In this document: piece by piece, positions 34,136 through 40,667 of the stretch
How positions within the stretch are numbered: the stretch's first letter is position 1
How the letters are laid out: each line of letters starts with the position of its first letter
Assembly: GCF_016599145.1 (NCBI RefSeq)
Contig: NZ_JAENKO010000040.1
Span: 1-43,319, forward strand
DNA length: 43,319 bases
Direction: 5' to 3'
DNA from: Tomitella cavernea
GTDB taxonomy: Bacteria; Actinomycetota; Actinomycetes; Mycobacteriales; Mycobacteriaceae
Program-made: the position numbers and the translations under genes
The notes under the pieces: model-generated
The model's input: the letters and a program-made list of their open reading frames with translations, nothing else
Told to the model about the DNA's origin: nothing
Database searches by the model: none

Positions 34136-34807
34136 TCAGCTCTGCGGGGGCATGAGCACGCTGTCGATCAGGTAGACGGTGGCGTTGGCGGTCTGCACGC
34201 CGCCGCACACCACCGACGCGCCGTCGACCTTGAGGTCGTCGCCGCTGCCGGTGACGGTCACCTCGGCGCCCTCGACCGTTTTGTGGTCACCGGCGATCTC
34301 GTCGGGGCTCAGCTGTCCGGGCACCACGTGGTAGGTGAGGATCTGCGTGAGCGCATCGGCGTTGGTCTGCAGCATCGACATGGTCTCCGGGTCGATCTTC
34401 GCGAAGGCGTCGTCGGTGGGGGCGAAGACCGTGAACTGCCCGCTGTTGAGCGTGTCCACCAGGTTGACGTCCGGGTTGACCTGGCCGGACACCGCCTTGG
34501 TGAGGGTGGTGAGCATCGGGTTGTTCGAGGCCGCCGTGGCGACCGGGTCCTGCGCCATGCCCGAAACCGAGCCCGGGCCCGACGGGTTCTGCTCGGCGTA
34601 CGTCGCGCAGCCGGGGCCCACCAGGTTTGCGGCCGGTTCGGCCATGCCGTCGGAGGAGGCGGTCTCCGACGCCATCGCGGTGCCGGATGCGGCGGATCCG
34701 GACGTCGCGGAGTCGCCGCCGCCCGAGGAGCAGGCGGTGAGGCCGATCGCCGCCGCCGCGGACAGGGCGACGATCCCGCCGAGCCTTGTACGAGTGGTTG
34801 TGCGCAT
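34136..34807 (-). CDS. Fasciclin-domain lipoprotein (MPT83/MPT70-like)
   Basis: 223 residues. The lipoprotein signal peptide ends LTAC, so Cys-1 is lipidated. An Ala/Ser/Gly-rich linker precedes the fasciclin domain: [57 protein letters not shown] and the closing [15 protein letters not shown]. This is the MPT83/MPT70 arrangement, a major SigK target in mycobacteria. ATG 34807 follows GAAGGGA. A SigK-type promoter lies 67 bases upstream on the minus strand. Confidence 0.94.
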   Translation of the reverse strand: MRTTTRTRLGGIVALSAAAAIGLTACSSGGGDSATSGSAASGTAMASETASSDGMAEPAANLVGPGCATYAEQNPSGPGSVSGMAQDPVATAASNNPMLTTLTKAVSGQVNPDVNLVDTLNSGQFTVFAPTDDAFAKIDPETMSMLQTNADALTQILTYHVVPGQLSPDEIAGDHKTVEGAEVTVTGSGDDLKVDGASVVCGGVQTANATVYLIDSVLMPPQS

Positions 34808-34873
34808 TGCGGTTCCCTTCGGTCTGTGTCCGGGGCGCGCGGCGCCGGACCGGTCGAGCAGCTGTCGAGAGTC

Positions 34874-34900
34874 ATTCGCTGCCGCGGCTGCGGCGGATGG
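34874..34900 (-). promoter_or_regulatory. SigK-type promoter of the fasciclin gene
   Basis: On the minus strand: CCATCC (34900-34895), 16 bases, CGAAT (34878-34874). The predicted leader is about 60 bases. It faces the SigK-type promoter of the sulfite-oxidase-like gene, back to back within 80 bases. Confidence 0.85.
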
Positions 34901-34925
34901 GTGGCGGCGGAGAATGATTCGGCGC

Positions 34926-34952
34926 CCATCCGCCGGCGCCGCCGCTCCGAAT
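34926..34952 (+). promoter_or_regulatory. SigK-type promoter of the sulfite-oxidase-like gene
   Basis: CCATCC (34926-34931), 16 bases, CGAAT (34948-34952). ATG 34961 follows after 8 bases without a ribosome site, so translation is probably leaderless or nearly so. Confidence 0.85.
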
Positions 34953-34960
34953 CCCCGAAC

Positions 34961-36592
34961 ATGACCAGACCGCAGGAACCGGCACAGACGGACGCGGATA
35001 GGCCGAGGCGCGGGCGCCGGGCCGCGCTGCTGTGCGCCCGCGCCGCCACCGGAATCCTGGCGGCGGGGCTTGTGCTCGGTGTCGGCGAGCTGGTGAGCGT
35101 GGCCGTCGCGCCGAACTCGTCGCCGTTCTTCGCGGTGGGGGCGACCACGGTGGACCGGGCGCCGGCGTGGGCCCGCGAGTTCGCCATCGACACGTTCGCC
35201 ACCAACGACAAGCCCGCCCTGTTCGCCGGCATCGCGCTCGTGATCGTCGTGCTCGCCGCCGTCGCCGGACTGGCGGAACGGCCGCGGCGGCCGGCGGGGT
35301 CGGTGATGCTGTTCGCGGGCGGGGCCGTGGGGATGTATGCGGCGCTGACGCGGCCGGAGGCCACTGCGGCGTGGGCGGCGCCGACGGTCGTTGGCGTGGC
35401 GGCGGGGATCGTCGCGCTGCGGCTGATGCAGAAGACGCTGGCGCACGAGTCCGCGCCAACGGGGGTGGGGGCGGATCCGGCCTCATTGCCGACGCCGGGG
35501 GAGCGGCACGGTGTGTCGCGGCGCCGGTTCTTCGCCGTTTCGGGCGCCGCCGCGGCGGTCGCAGTCGCCGCGTGGGCAGGGGGCCGCTCGCTGGGCGCCC
35601 ACCTGCGCGACGTGGTCGCCGAGCGTGCGCACCTGCGGCTCCCGTCCGTCGCCGACCGCGCCGCGCCGATCCCGCCCGGTACCGACATCGACGTGCCAGG
35701 ATCCACGTCGTTCATCACCCCCAACCCGCGCTTCTACCGGATCGACACGGCGCTGCAGGTGCCGGCCGTGAGCACGGACGAGTGGCAGTTGCGCATCCAC
35801 GGCATGGTGGGACGCGAGCGCACCCTGGACTGGGATGATCTCGCCGCCCGCACGCCGGTCGAGCGGATCATCACCTTGACCTGCGTTTCCAACGAGGTGG
35901 GCGGGAGCCTGGCCGGCAACGCCACGTGGATCGGCTACCCCATGCGTGATCTGATCGCCGAACTGGACGTGGATCCGGAATCGGACATGCTGCTTTCCAC
36001 CAGCGCCGACGGGTTCACAGTGGGCACGCCGGTGGCCTCGCTGACCGACGGGCGCGACGCGATGCTCGCCGTGGCCATGAACGGCGCGCCGCTGCCCCTG
36101 GAGCACGGCTACCCGGTACGCCAGGTGGTGCCGGGGTTGTATGGCTTCGTCTCCGCAACCAAGTGGGTGGTGGACTGGGAGTTCACGCGATTCGACCGGG
36201 CGCAGGCCTACTGGACGCGCCGCGGCTGGGGCGCGAAGGCACCGATCAAGACGGCCTCGCGCATCGACGTGCCGGACGCGTTCGCGACGGTCGGGCCCGG
36301 CCGGGTGCGGGTGGCGGGCACCGCGTGGGCGCAGCACCGCGGCATCGCGGCCGTCGAGGTGCGGGTGGACGACGGCCCGTGGCACCCGGCGACGCTGGCG
36401 GAGGAGTACTCGATCGACACGTGGCGGCAGTGGTTCTGGGATTGGGACGTCGCCGCCGCGGACGCCGGCAGCGCGACACTGCAGGTGCGGGCCACCGACG
36501 GTGACGGCGTGGTGCAGACGCCCGAGCGCACCCCGCCGATCCCGGGCGGGGCCACCGGTTGGCAGAGCATCGTCGTCACAGTCCGGGAGTAG
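34961..36592 (+). CDS. Membrane-anchored molybdopterin oxidoreductase, sulfite-oxidase-like
   Basis: 543 residues. The N-terminal part has about four membrane helices, followed by a twin-arginine-like [20 protein letters not shown] segment near residues 185-205 that is the next helix or an internal Tat-type signal. The rest is a sulfite-oxidase-type molybdopterin domain with [15 protein letters not shown], the cofactor Cys in [12 protein letters not shown] (C308) and [23 protein letters not shown]-terminal Ig-like dimerisation domain follows ([25 protein letters not shown] in outline). The catalytic domain should lie outside the membrane. It has its own SigK-type promoter and needs molybdopterin cofactor. 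Confidence 0.92.
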   Translation: MTRPQEPAQTDADRPRRGRRAALLCARAATGILAAGLVLGVGELVSVAVAPNSSPFFAVGATTVDRAPAWAREFAIDTFATNDKPALFAGIALVIVVLAAVAGLAERPRRPAGSVMLFAGGAVGMYAALTRPEATAAWAAPTVVGVAAGIVALRLMQKTLAHESAPTGVGADPASLPTPGERHGVSRRRFFAVSGAAAAVAVAAWAGGRSLGAHLRDVVAERAHLRLPSVADRAAPIPPGTDIDVPGSTSFITPNPRFYRIDTALQVPAVSTDEWQLRIHGMVGRERTLDWDDLAARTPVERIITLTCVSNEVGGSLAGNATWIGYPMRDLIAELDVDPESDMLLSTSADGFTVGTPVASLTDGRDAMLAVAMNGAPLPLEHGYPVRQVVPGLYGFVSATKWVVDWEFTRFDRAQAYWTRRGWGAKAPIKTASRIDVPDAFATVGPGRVRVAGTAWAQHRGIAAVEVRVDDGPWHPATLAEEYSIDTWRQWFWDWDVAAADAGSATLQVRATDGDGVVQTPERTPPIPGGATGWQSIVVTVRE

Positions 36593-36667
36593 CGGCCGGT
36601 GCGGCTGCGATCGGCCGCGTGGCCGGCGGATGCCCGCGGCGACTGGGTGGAGAGGAACCTGGCGCAC

Positions 36668-36710
36668 CTCGCAGGAGGGCGGGCCAGGGCGGCTCCGGCC
36701 CGCCTGCGAG
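36668..36710. terminator. Hairpin between the sulfite-oxidase-like gene and the 42-codon gene
   Basis: CTCGCAGG plus CGGGCC pair with GGCCCG plus CCTGCGAG, with a 4-base bulge and an 11-nt loop. It ends 19 bases before the minus-strand small gene's stop; the genes converge. Confidence 0.6.
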
Positions 36711-36729
36711 GGCGGTGCTAGCGATCAGC

Positions 36730-36858
36730 TCAGCCGAACAGGTTCGCGAGGCTGCCGTTGACGAAGTCGAACGCGTCGTTGACGTTTCCGACGAACATGG
36801 CGCCGAGGTCGCCGATCGAGCCTGCAACGTAGTTGAACATGTCCTGAAGCGATCCCAT
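36730..36858 (-). CDS. 42-residue signal-less peptide, candidate PorA/PorH-like envelope protein
   Basis: The peptide begins GSLQDMFNYVAGSIGDLGAM and ends NGSLANLFG. ATG 36858 is preceded by AGGAGG with a 7-base spacer, one of the best ribosome sites in the window. It has no signal peptide, is acidic (one Asp-rich face) and reads as an amphipathic helix with Ser at 3, 14 and 36. PorA of Corynebacterium is of similar size and character (45 residues, ending in an LLG-type tail) and is O-mycoloylated on Ser. It is divergent from the mycolyltransferase gene at 37220. Family membership is inferred from size, composition and context, not alignment. Confidence 0.7.
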   Translation of the reverse strand: MGSLQDMFNYVAGSIGDLGAMFVGNVNDAFDFVNGSLANLFG

Positions 36859-37219
36859 GATGTTCCTCCTGGCCCAGGGGCACCCGGTGCCATCACGTGA
36901 ATTCAGATGCCGCCCATTGCATCGCCGCGACGGCGGGAAAGGTTACCTGGCTCACCCGACTCGTGGATGGTGATGCGTGTCATGGGTCCGTTCGGATGAC
37001 ATCCGGTGCTGCCGGAATTCCGGCCATTGCACTGAAGGGTGTATCCACCGCGGCGACCACCGGGTAACCTTGCGGCGTTGCTTGACGATGGTCCTGGTGA
37101 AGTGCGGTGAATCGCCGCGCACGCTGCGGCGGACCGCCTCCCGGTCGGGGGATCGGGCGGAGTCGGGCAGAATCGTGATGCGTTGACCCGTGATGGCGTC
37201 GGGTCTTAGTGAGGAGTTG
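36859..37219. other. 361-base divergent intergenic region between the 42-codon gene and the mycolyltransferase gene
   Basis: No ORF with coding character. It contains CATTGCACTGAAGGGT (37025-37040), which recurs with two changes upstream of the 55-codon gene, and a hairpin GACCCG-N9-CGGGTC (37185-37205) just ahead of the mycolyltransferase ribosome site. It must hold promoters in both directions. Confidence 0.5.
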
Positions 37220-38566
37220 ATGGAGCGGATGAGCCCACAAGGTAAGGCCGGAGTGGTCCGGCGGGGGACGCGGGCCGTGGTCGCGGCTTCAGTGCTGGCG
37301 CTGTCGTCGATGGCGCTCGTGCCGGCCGTCGCCCAGGCGGAGGTGAACTGGGAGAACAGCTCCACCGACATTCAGAACGACCCGGAGTCCTACCCGCGGC
37401 TGTCCGCCCTGATCAACAAGATCGAAAGCACCACGATCGTCTCCGCGGACAAGAACGTCCCGGAGTACAACACGCCCAACAAGTGGAACGAGCAGGTCGC
37501 CGCCTCGCACCTGGTGCGCGCCCGCGCGATGAACCTCGCGCCGGATGGCGTGACGGCCCCCAAGACCGACACCAAGAACCGCGTCAGCGACCCGCTGATC
37601 ATCAACAACTCGTCCTACCAGGACTGGCAGTCGGACCGGAACATCATCCTCGACGTCTACTCGGCGTCGATGCAGCGCACCATTCCGATGCACGTGATGC
37701 TGCCCGCCGACCCGGACGTGGCCTCTCCGGTGCTGTACCTGCTCAACGGTGCGGGCGGCGGTGAGGACGCCGCCAACTGGAGCGCCCGCACCGACATCCA
37801 GTCGTTCCTCAAGGACGAGAACGTCTACGTCGTGACCCCGCTCGAGGGCATGTTCTCCTACTACACCGACTGGCAGCAGCCCGTCGAGGAGCTCCACGGC
37901 TACAACAAGTGGACGACGTTCCTCACCGAGGAGCTGCCGTCCATCATGAACCAGACCTTCGACACCAACGGCAAGAACGGCCTCGCCGGCCTGTCGATGT
38001 CCGGCAGTGCGGTGCTCTCGCTGGCCGAGTGGGCCAGCGACAACGGCTCCGAGGCCAACGGCGGCACCCCCGGCGGCAACCTGTACAACGCCGTGGGCGG
38101 CTACAGCGGTTGCGCGGCCACGTCGACCTTCCCCGGCCAGCAGTACGTGGAGGTCGTGACCGGCATGCGCGGCGGTATCGACGTCGAGGACATGTGGGGC
38201 CCCAAGGGCGGCCCGGACTGGGTCGCCAACGACGCGGCCGTGAACGCCGAGAAGCTCAAGGGCATCGACTACGTCTACGTGGCCACCGGCAGCGGCCTGC
38301 CGGGGGAGCATGACACGCTGGCCAACCCGGAGCTCGAGGGCAATCAGTTCGCGCTGGCCAACCAGATCGTCGTCGGCGGCGTGATCGAGGCGGCCACCAA
38401 CATGTGCACGCACGACCTGGCGAACCGCACTAACGCCATGGGCATGACCAACATCACCTACAACTTCAAGCCCACCGGCACCCACTCGTGGGGGTACTGG
38501 CAGGACGACCTGCACGACTCCTGGGGCGGAATGGCGGCGGCCATGCAGGTTCCCCCGCGGAACTGA
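37220..38566 (+). CDS. Secreted mycolyltransferase, antigen 85 family
   Basis: 448 residues from ATG 37220 (GAGGAG 3 bases upstream; ATG 37229 is possible). A Sec signal peptide ends AVAQA. A 130-residue N-terminal region precedes the alpha/beta-hydrolase core. The nucleophile is in GLSMSG (S259), the probable acid in GLPGEHD (E363) and the His in GTHSWGYW (H422), the Ag85 triad order. It transfers mycoloyl groups from trehalose monomycolate to arabinogalactan, trehalose or, for MytC-type enzymes, Ser of small proteins. The 42-, 55- and 39-codon genes around it make the protein-acylating role attractive. A 19-bp terminator follows. Confidence 0.94.
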   Translation: MERMSPQGKAGVVRRGTRAVVAASVLALSSMALVPAVAQAEVNWENSSTDIQNDPESYPRLSALINKIESTTIVSADKNVPEYNTPNKWNEQVAASHLVRARAMNLAPDGVTAPKTDTKNRVSDPLIINNSSYQDWQSDRNIILDVYSASMQRTIPMHVMLPADPDVASPVLYLLNGAGGGEDAANWSARTDIQSFLKDENVYVVTPLEGMFSYYTDWQQPVEELHGYNKWTTFLTEELPSIMNQTFDTNGKNGLAGLSMSGSAVLSLAEWASDNGSEANGGTPGGNLYNAVGGYSGCAATSTFPGQQYVEVVTGMRGGIDVEDMWGPKGGPDWVANDAAVNAEKLKGIDYVYVATGSGLPGEHDTLANPELEGNQFALANQIVVGGVIEAATNMCTHDLANRTNAMGMTNITYNFKPTGTHSWGYWQDDLHDSWGGMAAAMQVPPRN

Positions 38567-38873
38567 CACGTGTAACGGCGGCCATCCGATGGATCGCTGA
38601 GGCACACTGATTTACTGCAAACGTCGGCGGCGGCGACCGGAAGAGGTCGCCGCCGCCGACGTTCCTCATTGCATTGAACGGTACGGTGGTGCGGATGGGG
38701 CGCGTACGTTTGCCCAGGTAGGCGCGGTCGTGAACGCCTGACCAGCACTGATGGCATCGGGACTGAAATGGTCTTGTGATGGGCGCAACATTCCGGTTAG
38801 ATGGACGGCGGCGCCCGGAGGGGGCGTTGGAGGGTGTTTCGCCCCATGCACGATCAACCCAGTAGGAGACAAT
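38567..38873. other. 307-base interval holding a terminator and an upstream motif
   Basis: After the mycolyltransferase terminator (38620-38663) comes CATTGCATTGAACGGT (38667-38682), 14 of 16 identical to the motif ahead of the mycolyltransferase. No convincing ORF on either strand. It should contain the promoter of the 55-codon gene. Confidence 0.5.
38620..38663. terminator. 19-bp perfect hairpin after the mycolyltransferase gene
   Basis: Arms AACGTCGGCGGCGGCGACC and its exact complement enclose GGAAGA. It starts 54 bases after the stop. GC-rich with a short TT end; probably the end of the mycolyltransferase transcript. Confidence 0.85.
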
Positions 38874-39041
38874 ATGTCTTTCAAGCGCACTCCCGCGGAC
38901 GGCTCGCTCTCTTCGCTCAGCGGCGGTTCCAGCGGCGGCAGCAGCGGTGACCTCGGCTCTTCCCAGATCGCCGATCTGGGCGACATGCTCGAGACCATCG
39001 GCGGCATGCTGCAGGATATCGCCGGCTTCAGCGCCAGCTGA
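38874..39041 (+). CDS. 55-residue signal-less peptide, Ser/Gly-rich N-half and amphipathic C-half
   Basis: It begins SFKRTPADGSLSSLSGGSSG and ends in an amphipathic helix GDMLETIGGMLQDIAGFSAS. TAGGAGAC precedes ATG 38874 with a 6-base spacer, and a 17-bp terminator hairpin follows the stop by 16 bases, so it is a free-standing gene. No Sec signal. The Ser-rich stretch offers many acylation sites, and the helix could line a pore or lie on the membrane. It follows the mycolyltransferase on the same strand. Similar in kind to PorH (57 residues) of Corynebacterium; the match is by size and pattern only. Confidence 0.72.
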   Translation: MSFKRTPADGSLSSLSGGSSGGSSGDLGSSQIADLGDMLETIGGMLQDIAGFSAS

Positions 39042-39057
39042 TCTCCGTAGTAACACA

Positions 39058-39094
39058 CAGGAGCCCCGCACGTATGTAACGTGTGGGGCTCCTG
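39058..39094 (+). terminator. Hairpin after the 55-codon gene
   Basis: CAGGAGCCCCGCACGT pairs with ACGTGTGGGGCTCCTG (one G-U pair) around a 5-nt loop, followed by TTGTGT. A good intrinsic terminator. Confidence 0.88.
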
Positions 39095-39156
39095 TTGTGT
39101 CGTGGGGCGCTAGTGTTGATCCCGCCGCATCGTCGGCGTCGTGAGAGGAGACCGCC

Positions 39157-39276
39157 GTGGGCGAATCGAAGAGCTTTTCCATGACCCTTTCCGCCGAGGG
39201 CTCCGGCGACTGGAGTGTCCCGCTGGTCGCGCTGTTCTACGCCGTCATCACCAAGCTGGCACCGGACTTCTTCTGA
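39157..39276 (+). CDS. 39-residue signal-less peptide with hydrophobic C-half
   Basis: GTG 39157 follows GAGAGGAG with a 6-base spacer. The peptide starts GESKSFSMTLSAEGSGDWSV and ends in a hydrophobic helix with PLVALFYAVITKLAPDFF. Ser/Gly-rich start and short helix resemble the other two small peptides. It stops 34 bases before the fused-remnant genes that converge on it. ATG 39181 is an in-frame alternative. No homologue recognised. Confidence 0.55.
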   Translation: MGESKSFSMTLSAEGSGDWSVPLVALFYAVITKLAPDFF

Positions 39277-39309
39277 GCACGCCCGCCCGTTGCGGCGCCG
39301 GCCGGTTGG

Positions 39310-39620
39310 TCAGAACAACGAACCCGGGCCGCCGATCGGTGCGACGAATGCGCCCCGTTCGGCCAGCCAACGAGCCGGGTCCACGGCGACTCCGGCTGCG
39401 TTCCGGACTTTGAAATGCAGGTGCGGCCCCGTGGGGTCGCCACGGTTGCCCACGGTGGCGATCTGCCGGTCGGCCCGGACGTTCTGTCCTCGCTCGACGA
39501 GGGCCTCGTTGATGTGGCCGCAGATCGTGGTGCTGCCGTCGTCGTGGAGCACACGCACCCACAGTCCGAACCCCGAAGCGGGGCCGGCATCGGTCCCGAT
39601 CCCGTCGGCTGCGGCCGCCC
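39310..39620 (-). pseudogene. C-terminal fragment of an M23 (LytM-type) metallopeptidase
   Basis: The segment reads AAAADGIGTDAGPASGFGLW, then CGHINEALVERGQNV and the His motif GDPTGPHLHFKV, ending PIGGPGSLF. The HxxxD zinc motif that normally lies upstream is missing, so it cannot be an active peptidase. It joins, one frame off, a membrane-protein fragment at about 39620. Confidence 0.7.
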
Positions 39621-39794
39621 CAGCGCTCCGGAGGTGCCGGCCGCAACGAGCGCCAGCTTGTTGCACACCGGGCAGCCCACCGCGAACAGTGCCAGAGCGG
39701 CGCCGCCGTAGGCGCCGGACCTGCCGGCGGTGTCCTCCCGGCGGGCCATCCGGATGCCTAACCATGCCGCCGTGAGTACGCACGTGGCGACGAA
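39621..39794 (-). pseudogene. Fragment of a membrane protein with CPVCNK motif
   Basis: From an in-frame TAG (39797-39795) the frame reads FVATCVLTAAWLGIRMARRE, then YGGAALALFAVGCPVCNKLA and VAAGTSGAL: the end of one helix, a cytosolic loop and a helix with a CxxC. There is no start before ATG 39749 and no C-terminus. It is joined out of frame to the M23 fragment, with a GGGG run at the joint. The thiol motif suggests it once belonged with the DsbA/CcdA genes next door. Confidence 0.6.
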
Positions 39795-39814
39795 CTACTA
39801 TCATGCATAGTAGT
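39794..39814 (+). promoter_or_regulatory. Perfect palindromic operator candidate upstream of the DsbA/CcdA operon
   Basis: ACTACTAT, five bases (CATGC), ATAGTAGT: 8-bp perfect arms in very AT-rich sequence, 86 bases before the DsbA-like start. It looks like a repressor site; the ACTA-type halves recall BlaI/CopY-family operators, but no such gene is in the window. Confidence 0.65.
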
Positions 39815-39827
39815 GACTGTGGGACTG

Positions 39828-39857
39828 CCGCGGGATGCACCGTTGTGCAACCCGCGG
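39828..39857 (+). promoter_or_regulatory. Leader hairpin of the DsbA-like gene
   Basis: CCGCGGG, A, TGCAC, loop CGTT, GTGCA, A, CCCGCGG: a 12-bp stem with one A-A mismatch, 42 bases upstream of ATG 39900. It could be an attenuator or an mRNA-stability hairpin. Confidence 0.6.
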
Positions 39858-39899
39858 CGGTGGATACCCGCACGCCACGCACGAAGACACGGAGCGCAG

Positions 39900-40667
39900 A
39901 TGAGTACGAGCCCTGGACCGGACCGCACGCCGCGCGCCGTCGGCAACACCCGGCGGCGCCTTGAGATCGCCGCAATGGCGGTGCTCACCGTCGTCGCCGT
40001 CACGCTCGGGGTGCTCCTCTTCACCGGCAACGACGGGGGTGGCGGAGCGGAATCGCAGACGGCCGCATCCGAGGGGCGGGGAGTCACGCCCGGTGAGTCC
40101 GGGCCGCTCGGCGAGCTCGCGAACCGCGAACCGGGTGACCCGTTGGCGCTCGGCGCCGTCGATGCCCCCGTGACGCTCGTCGAGTTCGCCGACTACCGGT
40201 GCCCGTTCTGCGCGAAGTTCAGCCGGGACATCGAGCCCGCCCTGATCGAGAAGTACGTCGATTCGGGGCGGTTGCGGATCGAATGGCGTGACATGCCCAT
40301 CTACGGCGACGAGTCGATGCTCGCTGCCCGCGCCGCGCGGGCCGCGGCCGAACAGGGCCGCTTCTGGGAGTTCAACCGGGCGCTGTATGCGGCGGCCCCG
40401 GATGGCGGGCACCCGTCGATGAACGTCGACAAGCTGCGCGGTTTCGCAGAGGACGCCGGCGTGCCGGACATCGGACGGTTCACCGCACAGATGCGGAGCG
40501 CTGAGTTCGACGCGGCTATCGCCGCGGACTCGACGCAGGCCCAGCAACTGGGCATCCCCGCTGCCCCCGCGTTCTCGATCAACGGCAATCCGATGCTCGG
40601 CGCACAGCCGACCTCGGAGTTCACCGACATGATCGACACGCTGCTGGACGGGCAGGACGGCGCATGA
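39900..40667 (+). CDS. DsbA-family thiol-disulfide oxidoreductase
   Basis: 255 residues from ATG 39900, with GGAG 5 bases upstream. An N-terminal membrane anchor (LEIAAMAVLTVVAVTLGVLLF) places the domain outside the membrane. The thioredoxin-like domain has TLVEFADYRCPFCAKFSRD with the active CPFC at C101-C104, and the cis-Pro loop IPAAPAFSINGNP. It catalyses disulfide formation or exchange in exported proteins. Its stop overlaps the ccdA start (ATGA), so electrons probably come from that membrane partner. Confidence 0.93.
   Translation: MSTSPGPDRTPRAVGNTRRRLEIAAMAVLTVVAVTLGVLLFTGNDGGGGAESQTAASEGRGVTPGESGPLGELANREPGDPLALGAVDAPVTLVEFADYRCPFCAKFSRDIEPALIEKYVDSGRLRIEWRDMPIYGDESMLAARAARAAAEQGRFWEFNRALYAAAPDGGHPSMNVDKLRGFAEDAGVPDIGRFTAQMRSAEFDAAIAADSTQAQQLGIPAAPAFSINGNPMLGAQPTSEFTDMIDTLLDGQDGA

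Noticed and set aside
34136..35446. 436-residue frame as one protein including the fasciclin domain
   Set aside because: The lipoprotein signal peptide begins at ATG 34807; the extension is antisense to the sulfite-oxidase-like gene.
38570..38600. CCATCC at 38582 as a further SigK promoter
   Set aside because: No CGAAT 16 bases downstream.
39237..39749. 170-residue minus-strand ORF as an intact hypothetical protein
   Set aside because: Only its first third has protein character (CPVCNK helix); afterwards the M23 signal is in another frame.
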